Positions 30,865-41,605 of a DNA stretch of 64,000 nt are shown here, piece by piece. Position numbers and translations under genes: made by a program. Source of the DNA: Cordylochernes scorpioides (taxonomy: Eukaryota > Arthropoda > Arachnida > Pseudoscorpiones > Chernetidae); NCBI GenBank assembly GCA_030710605.1, contig CP092880.1, positions 5,457,223 through 5,521,222 on the forward strand, read 5' to 3'. The notes under the pieces were generated by a model. That model worked only from the letters and a program-made list of their open reading frames with translations, was not told the origin of the DNA and ran no database searches. How positions within the stretch are numbered: position 1 is the stretch's first letter; the number at the start of each line of letters is the position of its first letter.

Positions 30865-31180
30865 TTAGACAAGATCTTGGAGGTCGTGCTCATAAAGAAG
30901 TTCAAGAACTCTTCTTGGTTCTCTGTACAGGGATCTCTTGTCCTTTCCAATACAATTTAGTATATGTTGGAGAGTGGCCTCTTCGGTTTTGCACCTAGTG
31001 CACATGGGGAAGCTTTTGGCTCCCTCTTTATAGACTAGAGGGCGCAGGTGACCAGATTTCCATCTGGCCAACTGTGTCGATTCCCTTCTGTTTAGTTGGA
31101 GGGTCTGTTTGGGGTTTTCTATTTGGTACCAAGAATGATGGAAACTATGGTTCCTTATCAGTTGTAGTTTTATTTTGTTA
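30865..31180 (-). pseudogene. LINE ORF2 C-terminal fragment (family L3)
   Basis: Open from about 31180 without needing an ATG: QTLQLNRRESTQLARWKSGH leads into a zinc motif CTRCKTEEATLQHILNC and a final tail DLQDLV-stop. This finger and the preceding GHLR motif are typical of the 3' end of non-LTR polyproteins. 5'-truncated. Confidence 0.65.
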
Positions 31181-31524
31181 ATATGGTAGTGGACATTGTA
31201 AATTATAAACGGTCACATAACGGCAGGAAAACAGTTGGATCAATGGAAGAATCTAACGTTGGATCCTCACCTCTGAGGTCCAACATGTGGATGGACTTCT
31301 GGACCTCTTCTCATCTCAGCCAAATTGAAGAAATATTTGAGGACTTCACCCTATCTTTGGTTATAAGGACATCTCTTGCTCGCAACAAGCCTCAGCTATA
31401 TAAATGCATATATAAAAACTACGCATGCTCAATAGCCTAATATGATCGAATGGAGATAAAAAAAGAAGAGGGGGCGATAAAAAACATATCTAGGTACTAG
31501 AAAACAGGGATAAAATTGATCAAA
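31181..31524. other. No gene recognised
   Basis: One 85-codon plus-strand ORF with no domain I know. A trace of element A head (CGAATGGAGATAAAAAAAG) lies at 31445-31465. Confidence 0.35.
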
Positions 31525-31572
31525 TATACACTCATGGACAAAACTTAAGGAAGTTCTACCTTTTAGTATGTA

Positions 31573-32509
31573 CAAGGGGGGATCAATAAATAAGGTGAAT
31601 TATCTTATTTCTTAAAAATTAAAAAAGCAAAAATAATTTAAACCACAGAATATTAAAATATAACATCGAGAGACTATATAAGGTGTTCTGTTATTTTTTC
31701 CCACGCGCGGCGCGAGACTTATAGATAAACTAAAATGGAAGCTCCCTTGAAGGATTGCACCACGCTTGAACAACGTGCAGTTATTGGTTTCTTGAATGCA
31801 GAAGGTATTCAAACATCTCAAATATGCCAAAGAATGAAAAATATCTATGGTGAGTCTTGTTTGTCTCAAAGAAACATTTATAAATGGGTTAACGAGTTCA
31901 AAAATGGACGAATTAAATGTACCGATATTGAGCGACCTGGACGACCAAGTGTTACAGCGACGCCAAGCACGATAAATGCGGTTGAAAACTTAATTTTGAA
32001 GGATATAAAAATATCCATTTTTACCATAGGCAACGTATGAACAGCGACCTTTATTGTGACATTCTTGTAAATAAGCTAAATCCCGGTATAAGAAACAAAA
32101 GAAGAGGGAAGCTTAGTAAAGGTGTTCTCTTCCTTCATGATAATGCAAGGCCGCATACATCATGTAAAACTGTATCTACAATCATTAAATTAGGTTTTGA
32201 AGTTTTAGAACATCCTGCATTTAGTCCAGACCTAGCCCCCTCTGACTATTCCCTTTTTGGACTACTAAAGAAGGAGTTAAAGGAAAAGCGATTTGACTCG
32301 GATGAAGATGTCCAGAAAGTTATGCAAGATTTTTTTACACGCTTCCTAAGAGTGCCTATAAAGAGGGTATTTACAAGTTGACAGAAGGATGGAGACGATG
32401 TATAGAAATCCAAGGTGATTATTTTGAATAAATCAAGTCCTAATTTTTAATATCGTTCCTATTTTTTTTATATAAATTATAATTCACCTTATTTATTGAT
32501 CCCACCTTG
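31573..32509 (+). mobile_element. mariner transposon with internal deletion
   Basis: 937 bp, TA on both sides, ends CAAGGGGGGATCAATAAATA / TATTTATTGATCCCACCTTG over ~30 bp. Full-length mariners are ~1.3 kb, so about 0.3 kb is missing. Confidence 0.9.
31735..32381 (+). pseudogene. mariner transposase with deleted catalytic core
   Basis: The N-terminal half (MEAPLKDCTTLEQRAVIGFL, then QRNIYKWVNEFKNGR and ERPGRPS) is in one frame to 32037. The C-terminal half (LLHDNARPH-like LHDNARPHTS and PDLAPSDYSLF, a DD34D pattern) is in another. The join deletes the region with the first catalytic Asp. A different mariner subfamily from the one at 29.4 kb. Confidence 0.85.
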
Positions 32510-32582
32510 TATATCGGGATTCAGACAATAACTCTGAAAGATATTACAGTGACCTTTATTGTAGACACACGAGATAACCAAT

Positions 32583-32787
32583 ATACACTCATGGACAAAA
32601 CTTAAGGAAGTTGTACCTTTTAGCATGTATATCGGGATTCAGACAATAACTCTGAAAGATATTACAGTAATCTTTATTGAAGACACATGAGATAACCAAG
32701 TGTGAACGAAATTGCCTCTGTCTTCTAAAAAAAAAAAAAGACTATAAAAGACATCAACTTCACTTAAGTTTTGTGTTTGAGTGTATA
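32583..32787. mobile_element. Tc1-like MITE (family T1), complete
   Basis: 205 bp with inverted ends ATACACTCATGGACAAAAC and TTTTGTGTTTGAGTGTAT. Short non-coding interior ending in an A run. Confidence 0.72.
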
Positions 32788-33436
32788 TTTCAATATGACA
32801 CAGCATCTTCATTGTAGAATCTGTGCTGAAAAGAAGTTGCCAATAGATTATGATAGAAGTTTCACTTGGAGTTCATGTGAAATATTGAAACTGTATGATA
32901 CCAGAATCAATTCTATACTTAAAGAGATGTATGTGTGGCCAAGAGGGAAAATAATAAATTCTATAACCATTAGAAAAATCAATAAAAATAATCTAGAGAC
33001 AATACAAAACATTACCATCATTTTAACAGTATTTATATATCCCTTTTCTATTAAAAAAAAAAAAGATTAAAGAAAGAAATGGACAAAAATAAAGGATTTT
33101 CTAAACAAAAGGATAATCAAAAGGTAAATACTCTTTGTTTTCTTTATTTGTTCTTAAGGTGTAAAATGAGATTAAGTGTTGGAAAATACTCTTTGTGGCT
33201 CTCAGCTTAATTCCAAGATAATCCCCGAGTTCAATTGAAGTAGTTAATCCCACCCGGCAATGCCTGGAATAAATGTGGATTAAACTTCTATTGGATTAAT
33301 TCCAGGAAAGTTTGGACTCGCTAACTTTATAATTCTTTAAGATCCCCATTGGTTATGGTTCACTTCTTTCTGAATTTGAAGACAGCTAGAATGGAGACGT
33401 TGATTTCTCTGAAATTGTATATTCATTTCTCTATAC
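32788..33436. other. No gene recognised
   Basis: One 99-codon AT-rich plus-strand ORF with two Cys pairs (HCRICAEKK) but no assignable domain. A C-rich run occurs at 33438-33451. Confidence 0.35.
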
Positions 33437-33452
33437 CCCCCCCCCCCTCCCC

Positions 33453-33612
33453 GTAGTAGACGTTCGGAAAGACGTCTGGGCGATACATCTGGATGCACGC
33501 TGACACGCTTTGTGGACCAATTAAAGGAACTCACTTACTTAACATTCGCCGAGATGGTACTTCGAGCTCAAGACAGAGATGGCTGGCGTCGCATCGTGTT
33601 TGGGATGTAATA
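33453..33612 (+). pseudogene. LINE ORF2 extreme C-terminus (family L4), copy 1
   Basis: In the frame reading RSERRLGDTSGCTLTRFVD, then FAEMVLRAQDRDGWRRIVFG and a stop, this is the last ~50 residues of a CR1/RTE-type polyprotein, where AQDRDGWR is a common ending. A degraded sister copy is at 61.81-61.96 kb. Confidence 0.65.
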
Positions 33613-33659
33613 CGTACAATGGACCATAACGTTCGATCGGGAATAAACAGATATAACTA

Positions 33660-33720
33660 TACAGTAGAACTACCTCCCTGTAAAGGACAACACCTAGTTG
33701 CAGAGCCGAAATGTCCTTTT
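33660..33720. mobile_element. P1 MITE, half copy
   Basis: ACAGTAGAACTACCTCCCTG then TAAAGGACAACACC, the right-hand end of P1 in inverse orientation. Confidence 0.65.
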
Positions 33721-33974
33721 TTATAAAATACTTTACGGGTTAGAAATACACACATCCCAAGTTGAATGAAGATTTTAAATTAAGGTTTTTACAACAAAAA
33801 AAAAAAAGGAAGAAAGCCAAGAAAGTTAGAGAAAATGAAATGTGAGAAATTTCCAGTCTGGGCATATTTTCATTTCTGGTGTAAATTCCATTAAATCTCC
33901 TGGACTAGTAGCTTGCCTTCTCTTCCTTCAGCCAAGTTGTCTCCCCCACACCTACATAGAAGTTTAATTGAAAA

Positions 33975-34645
33975 TGCATATGACATTTCGAAACAATTAT
34001 AGACGCGTATGATTTTTTTGAAAATTAAACAATATCTACTACCCTTATTATAATGATAAATTAATGGGAGGGCAGTAAGGGCAGTAGAAATTGTTTAATT
34101 TCAAAAAGAATCATACACGTCTATAATAGTTTCGAATTTTGATAACAGATGGCGCGCTAATGTATCATAATAAAAATGCATATGAAAATTCGAAACTATT
34201 GTAGACACATATGATTCTTTTGAAAATTAAACAATTTCTACTGCCCTTACTGCAATGGAAAAATTAAAGGGAGGGCCTGGCTCATCAGTGGTGAACCCTC
34301 CCAGCGGTTTCGCCAGTTTAATCTACCATACCGAGCGATTGCTCGAAGCATATTATATATTTATAATTGTATGTAATTCTGCTGTCATCAAATCTTATGT
34401 CCATAGTTCATATAAAATACCCATTCCAAGAGTCTAGCATCAGTATCACTATAAAAGGAAGTTCAAAAAAATGCAATATAACAGCGGTATGGTAGATTAA
34501 ACTGGCGAAACCGCTGGGAAGGTTCACCACTGATGAGCCAGGCCCTCCCTTTAATTTTTCCATTGCAGTAAGTACAGTAGATATTGTTTAATTTTCAAAA
34601 GAATCAAACGAGTCTATAATAGTTTCGAATTTTCATAATAACTAA
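33975..34645. mobile_element. Hairpin element FB-2, two adjacent copies
   Basis: A short copy (33975-34170, arms meeting at TAATGGGAGGGCAGTAAGG) and a longer copy (34175-34645, centre near 34440) stand side by side. Both have the AACAGATGGCGCGCTAATG tail or its remnant on one side only. Confidence 0.78.
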
Positions 34646-34696
34646 TACATCATAATAAAAATGCAAATGTTGTATAAAAAAAATGTTGTACCAATA

Positions 34697-34740
34697 TTTC
34701 AGTTGGCTGAACGCCAACCTTTTTCAAGGTATAACAACGT
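34697..34740 (-). mobile_element. Penelope-like terminal motif
   Basis: On the minus strand CTTGAAAAAGGTTGGCGTTC, then AGCCAACTGAAATATTGG. The stem GTTGGC/GCCAAC followed by GAAA recalls a degraded hammerhead. Repeated at 41.63-41.68 and 44.12-44.21 kb. Confidence 0.5.
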
Positions 34741-35280
34741 ATGTTATCAGAACGTGATGAAGTGATTTTGGATATGTTTTATAGTTCATGAGTATATATA
34801 TTTATCATCATAATCCCACTGTCTAATGTGCAAATTAACTTATTATAGAGACCAAATTGCATACTTGAGGATCGCAATCATTATAGTGGCTCCTTAAGAC
34901 TCTATATCGAAGAAAAGATCCATCTTCGAAAACCAAATATTGCATTGACATAAGTAAACTTGGAGAAATATTAACCAAGACATTTTTCAGGCAAAAGGAA
35001 AACCAATACATTTTATACATATTCAATATGGAAGTTTGAATTTATCTTTCTTTTTTGAAGGATATGTGTGATGGAAACTTGAAGTCTTCTTTAAAGTTTT
35101 CTATTGGAAAAGCAAATATGGTAACAATACAATTGGATATCTCAAACTTTCTTGAAATTCTTTATAGTTAGAAACTTTGTTCATGTGGAAATATATTTAG
35201 ATTATATTATATATTTGATCTTCGCGTGTGGAGACGCCTTTATAACCTCAGATACATTTATAACGTCTTGCTAAATTCTT
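34741..35280. other. No gene recognised
   Basis: AT-rich, one weak minus-strand ORF without domain. Confidence 0.35.
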
Positions 35281-35385
35281 TAATTTTTATTTTCACCTGA
35301 CGATGATAAAAGAATTTTGTCGAAACGTCGAGAAAAATAAAACCGTTTCTGTGGCCAAAGTTTAAATTTCTCATTAATATTCACT
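35281..35385 (+). ncRNA. Hammerhead-ribozyme motif in Penelope-like fragment
   Basis: CTGACGA at 35297, then GATAAAAGAATTTTGTC (7-bp stem II, 3-nt loop), then GAAACGTC. Flanking U- and A-rich strands (TTTATTTTCAC / GAGAAAAATAAAA) can form stem I. It shares TAATTTTTATTTTC-type upstream sequence with the 27.25-kb copy. One extra T follows the CTGACGA core. Confidence 0.5.
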
Positions 35386-36495
35386 GATTCTGGTTCGTTT
35401 CCAAGGTGACTAACGTGGCAACGGCACCCATTTTCTAATGAAGAGCAAGATAGTGGATATTGCTGCTGCTGTGATAGAGGTGTATGGGGACATCTGAGGT
35501 TTTTCATTGGACACGACAACAACAACAGAAAATTGACATGGACCCAGAGCGGCAGCTTTACACACCCAAGATAGAGGACATTGCTACTGCTGTGATAGAG
35601 ATGTATGGATACATCTGAAGCTTTTCATTGGATACAACAACCACAACAGAAAATTGACATAGACCCAGAACAGCAGCTTTACACACCCAAGATAGTGGAC
35701 ATTGCGACTAATGTGATAGAGATGTATGGAGACATCTGAGGCTCTTCGTTGGACACAACAACAACAACAGAAAATTGGCATGGACCCAGAGCGGCAGCTT
35801 TACACACCCAAGATAGAGGACATTGCGACTGCTGTGATAGAGATGTATGGAGACATCTGAGGCTCTTCATTGGGCACAGCAACAACAGAAAATTGACATA
35901 GATCCAGAGCAGCAGCTTTACACACCCAAGATAAAGAACATTGCGACTGCTGTGATAGAGAGATGTATGGAGACATCTGAGGCTCTTCATTGGACACAGC
36001 AACAACAGAAAATTGACATAGACCCAGAGCAGCAGCTTTACACACCCAAGATAAAGAACATTGCGACTGCTGTGATAGAGATGTATGGAGACATCTGAGG
36101 CTCTTCATTGGACACGACAACAACAACAGGAAATTGACATAGACCCAGAGCAGCAGCTTTACACACCCAAGATAAAGAACATTGCTGCTGCTGTGATAGA
36201 GATGTATGGAGACATCTGAGTCTCTTCATTGGACACGACAACAACAGAAAATTGACATTGACCCAGAGAAGCAGCTTTACAAACCCAAGATAAAGAACAT
36301 TGCGACTGCTGTGATAGAGATGTATGGAGACATCTGAGGCTCTTCATTGGACACGACAACAACAACAGATATTTGACATGGATCCAGAGCGGCAGCTTTA
36401 CACCCTCAAGATAGTGGACATTGCTGCTGCTGTGATAGAGATGTATGGAGACATCTGAGGCTCTTCATTGGTACGACATTAACAACAGAAAAAGT
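35386..36495. repeat. Satellite, ~121-bp unit (about 9 copies)
   Basis: Units carry GATAGAGATGTATGGAGACA, CATCTGAGGCTCTTCATTGG and CAGCAGCTTTACACACCCAA. Shorter arrays or single units occur at 40.43-40.68 (inverted), 41.09-41.22 (inverted) and 50.58-50.98 kb. The start is preceded by CTGGTTCGTTTCCAAGGTGA, also found at 40.62 kb, so a larger parent element exists. Confidence 0.9.
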
Positions 36496-36744
36496 ATCAA
36501 CAACTAATTTGACCATCAGCTATATATACAGTTTTAGTAGATAGGCATAACAGACACTGCGCGTCCTCACTGATTAGTGTGGATTGTGCACTTTGATCTC
36601 AATTGACAAGATGTCAATAGAATTATATTAATTGTGTCTCTTTCTCTCACAAACATTATAGCATCTCTCTAGAGTATATGAGACGAAGAGTCTCAATAAA
36701 AGTATTGATTTGTTGATTGATTGATATATTGAAAATCCATTTCT
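36496..36744. other. Possible LINE 3' tail at 36640-36725
   Basis: GTCTCAATAAAAGTATTGATT followed by TTGATTGATTGA resembles the short-repeat tails of the LINE ends at 5.87 and 51.59 kb. Otherwise nothing. Confidence 0.35.
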
Positions 36745-37545
36745 CCCCCATATACACTCATCGATAAAACTTAAGGAAGTTGAAAGTCTTTGATGCTCTG
36801 GACGTCTATTTCATTTAAGGAGACAGAGGCTGTTCACAATTGGTTATCTCGTGTGTCTTCAATAAAGGCCACTGTAATACCTTTCAGAGTTATTGTCTGA
36901 ATCCCGATATACATGCTAAAAGGTACAACTTCCTTTGTCCATGAGTGTATATTGGTTATCTCGTGTGTCTTCAATAAAGGTCACTGTAATATCTTTCAGA
37001 GTTATTGTCTCAATCCCGATATACATGCTAAAAGGTACAACTTCCTTAAGTTTTGTCCATGAGTGTATATTGGTTATCTCGTGTGTCTTCAATAAAGGTC
37101 ACTGTAATATCTTTCAGAGTTATTGTCTGAATCCTGATATACATTCTATAAGGTACAACTTCCTTAAGTGTTGTCCATGAGTGTATATTGGTTATCTCGT
37201 GTGTCTTCAATAAAGGTCACTGTAATATCTTTCAGAGTTATTGTCTGAATCCTGATATACATTCTAAAAGGTACAACTTCCTTAAGTGTTGTCCATGAGT
37301 GTATATTGGTTATCTCGTGTGTCTTCAATAAAGATCACTGTAATATCTTTCGGAGTTACTGTCTGAATCCAATATACATTCTAAAAGGTACAACTTCCTT
37401 AAGTTTTGTCCATGAGTGTATATTGGTTATCTCGTGTGTCTTCAATAAAAGTCACTAAAATATATTTCAGAGTTATTGTCTGAATCCCGATATACATGCT
37501 GAAACGTACAACTCCCTCAAGTTTTGTCTCCATGAGTTTAAATAT
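36745..37545. repeat. Satellite, 118-bp unit, from T1 MITE
   Basis: About seven units of TCCATGAGTGTATATTGG, TTATCTCGTGTGTCTTCAAT and AGGTACAACTTCCTTAAG. CCATGAGTGTAT and TTCCTTAAGTTTTGTC are the inverse of the T1 MITE end, so each unit spans the junction of two tandem MITE pieces. Confidence 0.9.
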
Positions 37546-37603
37546 TAAATCTGAAAGGATAGAGAGAATATTCAAGGGTTCTAAACGCTCGTTGCCATGG
37601 CAA

Positions 37604-38140
37604 CTAAGTATTCCTCTTTATGTCAGATTTGCTTCTCTGGCTGTAGAGGTTGTCAATAGGAGAAAAGAGTAAGGAGGCCTTTGACCTCATTGGATGATAT
37701 ACATGAAGTGCATGAAAAAGTTTGGAGGCTTCCCACCTAGGGAATTCTCCATACACAAATGATCTCCCTTGATCAAAGCCTATAGTTCTCACTGATTTCA
37801 GATCCTCATGTCCGTTGAAATATTTTATTAGAGCACGGCCATGTTGTTTCATTGCCTTTGCTTGAACCACCCTAGTAGTCTCGTCAATTATTAGTAAAAA
37901 TGTTGAATTCTTATCCTTGATGTTAGAAGGAACGAAATCTACATGTACAGTATGGAAAGGTACCCTTGATTGATGGGGAAAACTCATCTTTGAAGGACGG
38001 CTCTTATACTTGAACTTGACCCTTTGATAGATAGGACAAGAAGATACATATTTCCTTATGTCATTCTTCATACCAGGCCAAACAAAGCGTTGCTTCATTT
38101 TTATAATGGAGGTTCTGGGTGTTTTTAGCTCTTGAGACAA
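37604..38140 (-). pseudogene. Ty3-type retrotransposon integrase fragment
   Basis: 178 codons of integrase. The zinc-binding end (KQRFVWPGMKNDIRKYV) has lost one ligand: CPIYQR at residues 35-40 replaces the usual CxxC. The catalytic core shows Asp68 (VHVDFV) and Asp123 (GFDQGRSF). The expected Glu is missing because the C-terminal part (after ~residue 140) no longer matches. No other pol domains, LTRs or gag lie beside it, so this is an isolated relic. Confidence 0.75.
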
Positions 38141-38249
38141 CCTCTTTCTTGTGATTTTTGAGGAGTAGCTTCTAAGGATGCTTTAACTAGTTTTATATAA
38201 AAATAATAGTACAAAAGTGTTATTGTACTGAAATAAGGTGCATAAATTA

Positions 38250-38410
38250 TTAAAAGGGCAATTCCTTATCGTGCAACTGAAAGTTAATGGGCATTTTCCC
38301 AATTCTTGAATAATTAAAAATCAACGAGAATACTTGATATTTATTCCGATAGATGGCGCAAGCCATCAGAAACTTTTAGTTGCACGATAAGGAGATGTCT
38401 TTTTCTTTTT
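38250..38410. mobile_element. MITE family M1, second copy
   Basis: CCTTATCGTGCAACTGAAAG at left, AGTTGCACGATAAGGAGATG at right, with CCGATAGATGGCGCAAGCC inside. About 110 bp shorter than the 15.5-kb copy. Confidence 0.75.
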
Positions 38411-38692
38411 CATAGGTTTATATTAGTTTCACAGGTAGCAGAGTGTGGTCTTCCTGATCTAGGGAGATCTGCCACACTACTGGTAGTTTCAAAATTTTTT
38501 AATTATTCTTGTTACGGTTGATTTAGAAGGTGCAGAAGACTCAGAATGTTTTGACCATTGACGTCATAGAGTTGTGACCATGTTGATAAAAAAGTTTGAT
38601 CATTTTAATTCTTTCTTTAATATCAAAAGATGACATTTTCTGAATTAAACTTGGATGTAACCTGAACACACACATATGTTAATCATACAAAT
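38411..38692. other. No gene seen
   Basis: AT-rich spacer. Confidence 0.4.
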
Positions 38693-38709
38693 ATTATAAA
38701 TAATTTATT

Positions 38710-39047
38710 GTAGAACCACATTTGATCCCGCAAATGTTTCTTTTGAACGAAAAATCTAAATTTATCTTAAGAAGAAATAACGATTATTTCTAACATTAGG
38801 GATGAAGTATGAAATAGGAATGATAAACGGAAAAAATAAAGTGTCCAGGGATAGGAATTCCCATTCCTGGACACTTTATTTTTCCGTTTATCATTACTCT
38901 TCACAATTCATCCTTTCATACTTCATCCCTACGGTTATAAATAATCGTTATTTCTCCTTAAAATAAATTTAGACTTTTCGTTCAAAAGAAACACATGCGG
39001 GATAATTGTCAAATATCGTTCTACAATCATAAGCCGCATTATATTGT
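38710..39047 (+). mobile_element. Hairpin element FB-1, complete with 17-bp duplication
   Basis: ATTATAAATAATTTATT lies immediately outside both ends (38693-38709 and 39048-39064). Arms meet at GGAATTCCCATTCCTGG, so the tRNA-like core is deleted but its acceptor-stem halves remain. The right end has the extra tail AATCATAAGCCGCATTATAT. Confidence 0.85.
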
Positions 39048-39064
39048 ATTATAAATAATTTATT

Positions 39065-39360
39065 AGTTACAAAAAAATTTAAATGGTATCAGGACTTACA
39101 AGCCACCCTGTATATCCCCAATCTACCTAAATTCAGCTATTGGAGGAGATTTGAGATTGAAACTACTTTATTTCAATGTCCATATAAGATTATATAGTGC
39201 AAAATTCAAATAAATAAATAATATTAATATATATTATATATATATAAAAAAAAAGATATTTCTGTTGTATTTTGGAATTAGGCTGATATATTGAATTATT
39301 ATTATTTGTTGCTTGATTTTGGTATCCATGAGTATCATTATGATATTGTCCTTTGCAGTC
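39065..39360. other. No gene recognised
   Basis: AT-rich, including an A/T microsatellite near 39230. Confidence 0.4.
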
Positions 39361-39665
39361 GTGGGAAAAATAAAATTAAAGAAAATAGTTTTGATCATTG
39401 ATTTCTTTATTTGAGCTGAGGAATATATAAAAGAACATAATTTGATAAAAGTAATGCCTGGCTTAAGGCGAGTAGAAAAAGGAAAATAAAAGATTATTTA
39501 CATAATGTACAAAAGTTTTGAGCCGGCCATCGGGGAAGAACAACAACGAGTTTTTATAGGGGAAGCGTGACCTCTGGTGGTCGATTTAACAGAGTATTCG
39601 GATCTATGAAATATAATTTTTAAATAAAATAATATTTTAATATAACATATATATATTTACATCAG
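39361..39665 (-). repeat. LTR-like repeat (family R1), copy 1
   Basis: On the minus strand: CCACCAGAGGTCACGCTTCC, then a TATA-like CCCTATAAAAACTCGTTG, then GCCGGCTCAAAACTTTTG, and AATAAAGAAATC near the end. A promoter-then-poly(A)-signal order suits an LTR. A second copy in opposite orientation is at 54.96-55.19 kb. Confidence 0.5.
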
Positions 39666-40149
39666 ACATGAGCCTTCTCAGAAGGGAAGTCTGGACTATG
39701 TCATATGGAGGAGAGAAATGGAGGTAACCCGTGTTCTTGGTGGTTTTATTGAATACCCGCACCATATTAGTTATGGGAGGTTTCCTCAAGAGAGAAAAAT
39801 CCTTAATACATCCATTCTTTGTTCCTACGTTTGTCTAGTCGATATAAGAAAAAAGTTTCTTTAGAGAGCAACCCGCTCTGTTTGTCCCGAGAGATAAGAG
39901 CGGTCCTGTGTTTGCTATCCACACTGGCTAAAGAAATATTGAAGTTGTGTCTGTAGCTTGGCATTGATCCAAACAAAGATGTAACAACTTCTTTCTTGCC
40001 TATTACAAACTTCTTGTTTTATTGGTTGATCAACCAAACTTCACATGGTCATGATAATCATTTTGTACAGGGGATAACGATCTACTTTGTTTGAAAAAGT
40101 AGGACATATCTACACATTGTGTAGATTATCTCTTGATTGTAGCAAGATA
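39666..40149. other. No gene recognised
   Basis: Moderately GC-rich patches (39.67-39.95 kb) without an ORF of note. Possibly internal sequence of the element to which the adjacent LTR-like repeat belongs. Confidence 0.3.
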
Positions 40150-40385
40150 AATTAATATAGATATATATACACTCATGGATAAAACTTGAAGAAGTGTGAA
40201 AAGTCTTTGATATATTTTTTAAGGAGACAGAGGCAATTTTATTCACACTTGGTTATCTCATGTGTCTTCAATAAAGATCATTGTGTGTCAAATTCTTTCA
40301 GAATTATTGTCTGAATCTTGATATAAATGCTAAAAAGTAGAACTTCCTTTAATTTTGTCCATGAGTGTATTATGAAGAAAATAAC
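40150..40385. mobile_element. T1 MITE copy, complete
   Basis: ATACACTCATGGATAAAACTTG at left and TTAATTTTGTCCATGAGTGTAT at right. More copies lie at 40.82-41.03, 45.07-45.39 (degraded), 58.32-58.42 and 63.86-64.00 kb. Confidence 0.7.
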
Positions 40386-40429
40386 CACATAGCGTTTCGC
40401 GTTTTTGATTTTCATAATCGTTGTTATTG

Positions 40430-40680
40430 TTGCTGTTGTGTCCAATGAAAAGCCTCAGATGTCTCCATGCATCTCTATCACAGCAGCAGCAATGTCCACT
40501 ATCTTGGGTGTGTAAAGCTGCTGCTCTGGGTCTAAGTCAATTTTCTGCAAGCTGCGGCCATTGCTGGGCATGAGAATATGTGGGTAGGCGGACCCTTGGA
40601 ATATTCGACCAAATTCTGGTTCGTTTCCAAGGTGACTAACGTGGCAACGGCACCCATTTTCCAATGAAGAGCAAAAAGAT
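40430..40680 (-). repeat. 121-bp family units, inverted
   Basis: One unit (CAATGAAAAGCCTCAGATGT to AATTTTCTGCAAGC) plus flanking CTGGTTCGTTTCCAAGGTGA that also precedes the large array at 35.4 kb. Confidence 0.75.
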
Positions 40681-40722
40681 TATCTCTTGATTGTAGTAAG
40701 ATAAATTTAGATATATACACTC

Positions 40723-40798
40723 ATTAGTATGAAATAAAGTAAGAAGAGGAGCTTCTTGATATCAAGAAGCTCCTCTTCTTACTTTATTTCATACTAAT
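40723..40798. repeat. Perfect 76-bp palindrome
   Basis: Two 38-bp arms with no spacer meet at CTTGAT|ATCAAG. They match at every base. It sits inside a T1-like context (ATATACACTC immediately left). Confidence 0.95.
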
Positions 40799-40824
40799 TT
40801 GATCAGGATAAGAGTTATTCTATA

Positions 40825-41035
40825 AAAAATATACACTCATGGATAAAACTTTAGGAAGTGTGGAAAATCTTTGATGTATTTTTTTAAGGAGACAGGCAAT
40901 TTTGATCAAAATTGGTTATCTGATATGTCTTCAATAAAATCACTGTAATATATTTCACAATTATTGTCTGAATCCCGATATACATGCTGAAAGGTACAAC
41001 TTCCTTAAAATTTGTCCATGATTGTATTATGAAGA
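40825..41035. mobile_element. T1 MITE copy
   Basis: ACACTCATGGATAAAACTTT to AAAATTTGTCCATGATTGTAT, with TTGGTTATCTGATATGTCTT inside. Confidence 0.7.
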
Positions 41036-41089
41036 AAATAACCACATGTTTAGGGTTTTTGGCTTTCATAAGCGTTGTTATTTTTGTTG

Positions 41090-41225
41090 TCGTGTCCAAT
41101 GAAGAACCTCATATGTCTCCATACATCTTTATGACAGCAGTCGCAATGTCCTCTATCTTGGGTGTGTAAAGCTGCTGCTCTGAGTCCATGTCAATTTGCT
41201 GCAAGGCTGCGGCCATTACTGGATA
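41090..41225 (-). repeat. 121-bp family, single unit, inverted
   Basis: CCAATGAAGAACCTCATATG to GCTGCGGCCATTACTGG, the same extension (CTGCAAGGCTGCGGCCATT) as at 40.55 kb. Confidence 0.75.
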
Positions 41226-41477
41226 TGAGAATATGTGGGTAGGTGTTAGTTCCATACCAGGACAGTTTATAAGCGTTGTGCAAAAATTGTATGTTGAAGG
41301 TTTCAGTTCAAAACAAACTTTAATGGATCCTTCTTAACAAGAGAAACCTAGTTCCTGGTATATACATTGAAGAATAACATGTACAGCCTCATCTCTCTGA
41401 TTTAGTTTTTTCACAAATCTACAAGGTTAGAGGCTTGTGGAATGAGATCTTATGATTTAAATGGTCTTTCAAAGTCA

Positions 41478-41605
41478 ATAGCCTACCACTGAGTAGTGCT
41501 CCCAGTCTTAATGACAAAAGCAGACGTATTCTACTTCACCCAATCATGATGGATATCAATTCTAAAAGCTTGATACCCTAATTATGATTTGAGTAGATAG
41601 ATAGA
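41478..41605 (-). repeat. Dispersed element A, partial copy
   Basis: AGCCTACCACTGAGTAGTGC to TTGATACCCTAATTATG, head half. Confidence 0.75.

Larger units (their letters stand above)
31525..32582 (+). mobile_element. Tc1-like MITE (family T1) split by a mariner
   Basis: Left part 31525-31570 (ACACTCATGGACAAAACTTA) and right part 32512-32582 (TATCGGGATTCAGACAATAA) join into one T1 unit once the mariner at 31573-32509 is removed. Intact T1 units at 32.58 and 36.7-37.5 kb serve as empty sites. Confidence 0.75.
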
